DNA from: Coriobacteriia bacterium
Lineage (GTDB): Bacteria > Actinomycetota > Coriobacteriia > Coriobacteriales > UBA8131
NCBI GenBank assembly: GCA_009781525.1
Contig: WQXZ01000030.1
Location: forward strand, 1 to 13,746
Direction: 5' to 3'
Length of the DNA stretch: 13,746 bases
This document shows positions 13,239 to 13,746 of this stretch, one piece after another. Positions within the stretch are counted from its first letter, which is position 1. The number at the start of each line of letters is the position of its first letter. A model generated the notes under the pieces. The model saw only the letters and a list, made by a program, of their open reading frames with translations. It was not told the DNA's origin and made no database searches. A program made the position numbers and the translations under genes.

Positions 13239-13392
13239 GGGAGTGTCGCGGGGCACTGCGGTGAGGCGCGGGAGGACGCGGTGCGGTAGGGTGCGGGAGC
13301 GTCGCGGGGCACTGCGGTGAGGTGCGGTAGGACGCGGGAGCGTCGCGGGGCACTGCGGTAGGGTGCGGGAGGACGCGGTGCGGTAGGGTGCG
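13239..13392. repeat. GC-rich mosaic tandem repeat upstream of the gat promoter
   Basis: A 24-base block starting GGGAG(C/T)GTCGCGG recurs at 13239, 13295 and 13336. The stretches between are built from variants of GGAGGACGC and GCGGTAGGGTGC. A 26-base stretch at 13270-13295 recurs exactly at 13367-13392. Plus-strand runs of three or four G occur eleven times, so quadruplex or slipped structures are possible. Frames stay open through it on the minus strand, but without family similarity. Confidence 0.9.
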
Positions 13393-13746
13393 ACAAGACA
13401 CCTGCAGCCGTCGCTCACCGCAAGTAGCCACCGGCTGAGACCACTACCTGTTGCCGCCCTAACCTCCAACCTCTCCGTATACACCCGTATACACCATTCA
13501 ACAGCCCCCGCGTCAAAAAATCCGAGTTAGTGGCAGAGATTGACGATTGTGGGGGTTTTAGCGTAATCGGTAACTCCCAGAGTACTCGATAGTTTTATGA
13601 ACAAGGCTCTGACCTGCGCATTTCGTAACCGTCAAAACGTAGACACGTTGAAGCCGGTTATTTGATGTCTTACTGTGTTACTGACAGTTAATATGCTGTC
13701 GGAACCTTGACATGATCTGGCAGCGTATCACTCCATGGCATGATAC
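13393..13746. other. Gene-free right end
   Basis: I find no supportable gene. The only ATG frame noted on the plus strand (13597-13665, 22 codons) has no ribosome binding site. Elements seen are the long hairpin at 13505-13559, a small hairpin AACGT/ACGTT around 13639-13652, and an inverted repeat GTATCA (13725-13730) with TGATAC (13741-13746) at the very edge. Two minus-strand frames are open to the right edge for about 20 codons, too short to call. Confidence 0.6.
13505..13559 (+). other. Long bipartite hairpin followed by TTTT
   Basis: CCCCC (13505-13509) pairs with GGGGG (13551-13555), and CGTCAA (13511-13516) pairs with TTGACG (13540-13545). A one-against-five-base asymmetric bulge separates the two stems and a 23-base loop lies inside. 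TTTT follows directly on the plus strand. It could be a terminator for a plus-strand transcript, a small structured RNA, or a dispersed palindromic repeat. No gene precedes it on that strand in the window. Confidence 0.35.

Noticed and set aside
13239..13392. CRISPR array.
   Set aside because: Repeats are interspersed with variants of the same blocks, not unique spacers, and period lengths differ (56 and 41 bases).
13162..13431. In-frame N-terminal extension of GatC from an ATG at 13431.
   Set aside because: It crosses a perfect TATAAT and a GC-rich repeat array and encodes Pro/His/Arg-rich sequence unlike GatC. The ATG at 13161 has its own good ribosome binding site and family-length product.
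13688..13746. Minus-strand frame open to the right edge, ending ..MPWSDTLPDHVKVPTAY.
   Set aside because: Only 19 codons, and a second frame is equally open there, so a gene end cannot be claimed without more sequence.

Overview
The window looks like part of the chromosome of an anaerobic Gram-positive bacterium, most likely an actinomycetote of class Coriobacteriia (Eggerthellaceae-like). The evidence is the gatC-gatA-gatB gene order, a rubrerythrin, a PduO-type cobalamin adenosyltransferase, LarB/LarC, strong Shine-Dalgarno sites, and a signal-peptide surface protein whose repeats (NVTIYY..ETGGSVSRA..) are of a kind common in that class. The lineage call is inference from gene content and repeat style; no search was run.

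Layout, left to right. (1) Positions 1-2733, minus strand: the first 911 codons of a large secreted InlB-repeat protein whose C-terminus lies off the left edge. (2) 2734-3279: an AT-rich gene-free stretch with a leader inverted repeat, a possible structured RNA, and a 17-base motif that recurs in inverted orientation upstream of pduO. (3) 3280-5801, minus strand: rubrerythrin, then a strong hairpin, then the cobalamin adenosyltransferase, then an ApgM-type phosphoglycerate mutase / proposed homoserine kinase. (4) 5802-6009: a divergent control region with inverted repeats and two competing leader hairpins in front of rubrerythrin. (5) 6010-8535, plus strand: larB and larC, two of the three known synthesis genes for the nickel-pincer cofactor of lactate racemase-type enzymes. 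(6) 8551-13161, minus strand: gatC-gatA-gatB, coupled by 4-base overlaps, followed closely by two tandem-duplicated small membrane proteins that look like a PH/GRAM-type fold interrupted by a transmembrane hairpin. (7) 13162-13746: the gat promoter, a GC-rich tandem repeat array directly upstream of it, and further gene-free DNA with one long hairpin.

How it works together. gatCAB makes Gln-tRNA(Gln) and/or Asn-tRNA(Asn) by transamidation. larBC makes part of an organometallic cofactor. Rubrerythrin handles peroxide. The adenosyltransferase makes adenosylcobalamin. The surface protein is a probable adhesin.

The most striking theme is that several normally invariant enzymes carry low-complexity Ala/Gly/Pro segments. 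LarB has an insert built from a 33-base higher-order repeat, LarC has an N-terminal extension with an exact 23-base direct repeat, GatB has an internal insert, and GatA has a ~70-residue tail ending in a CxxCxC cluster. A GC-rich minisatellite also sits beside the gat promoter. The other candidate for something undescribed is the membrane-hairpin PH-like gene pair attached to the gat operon.
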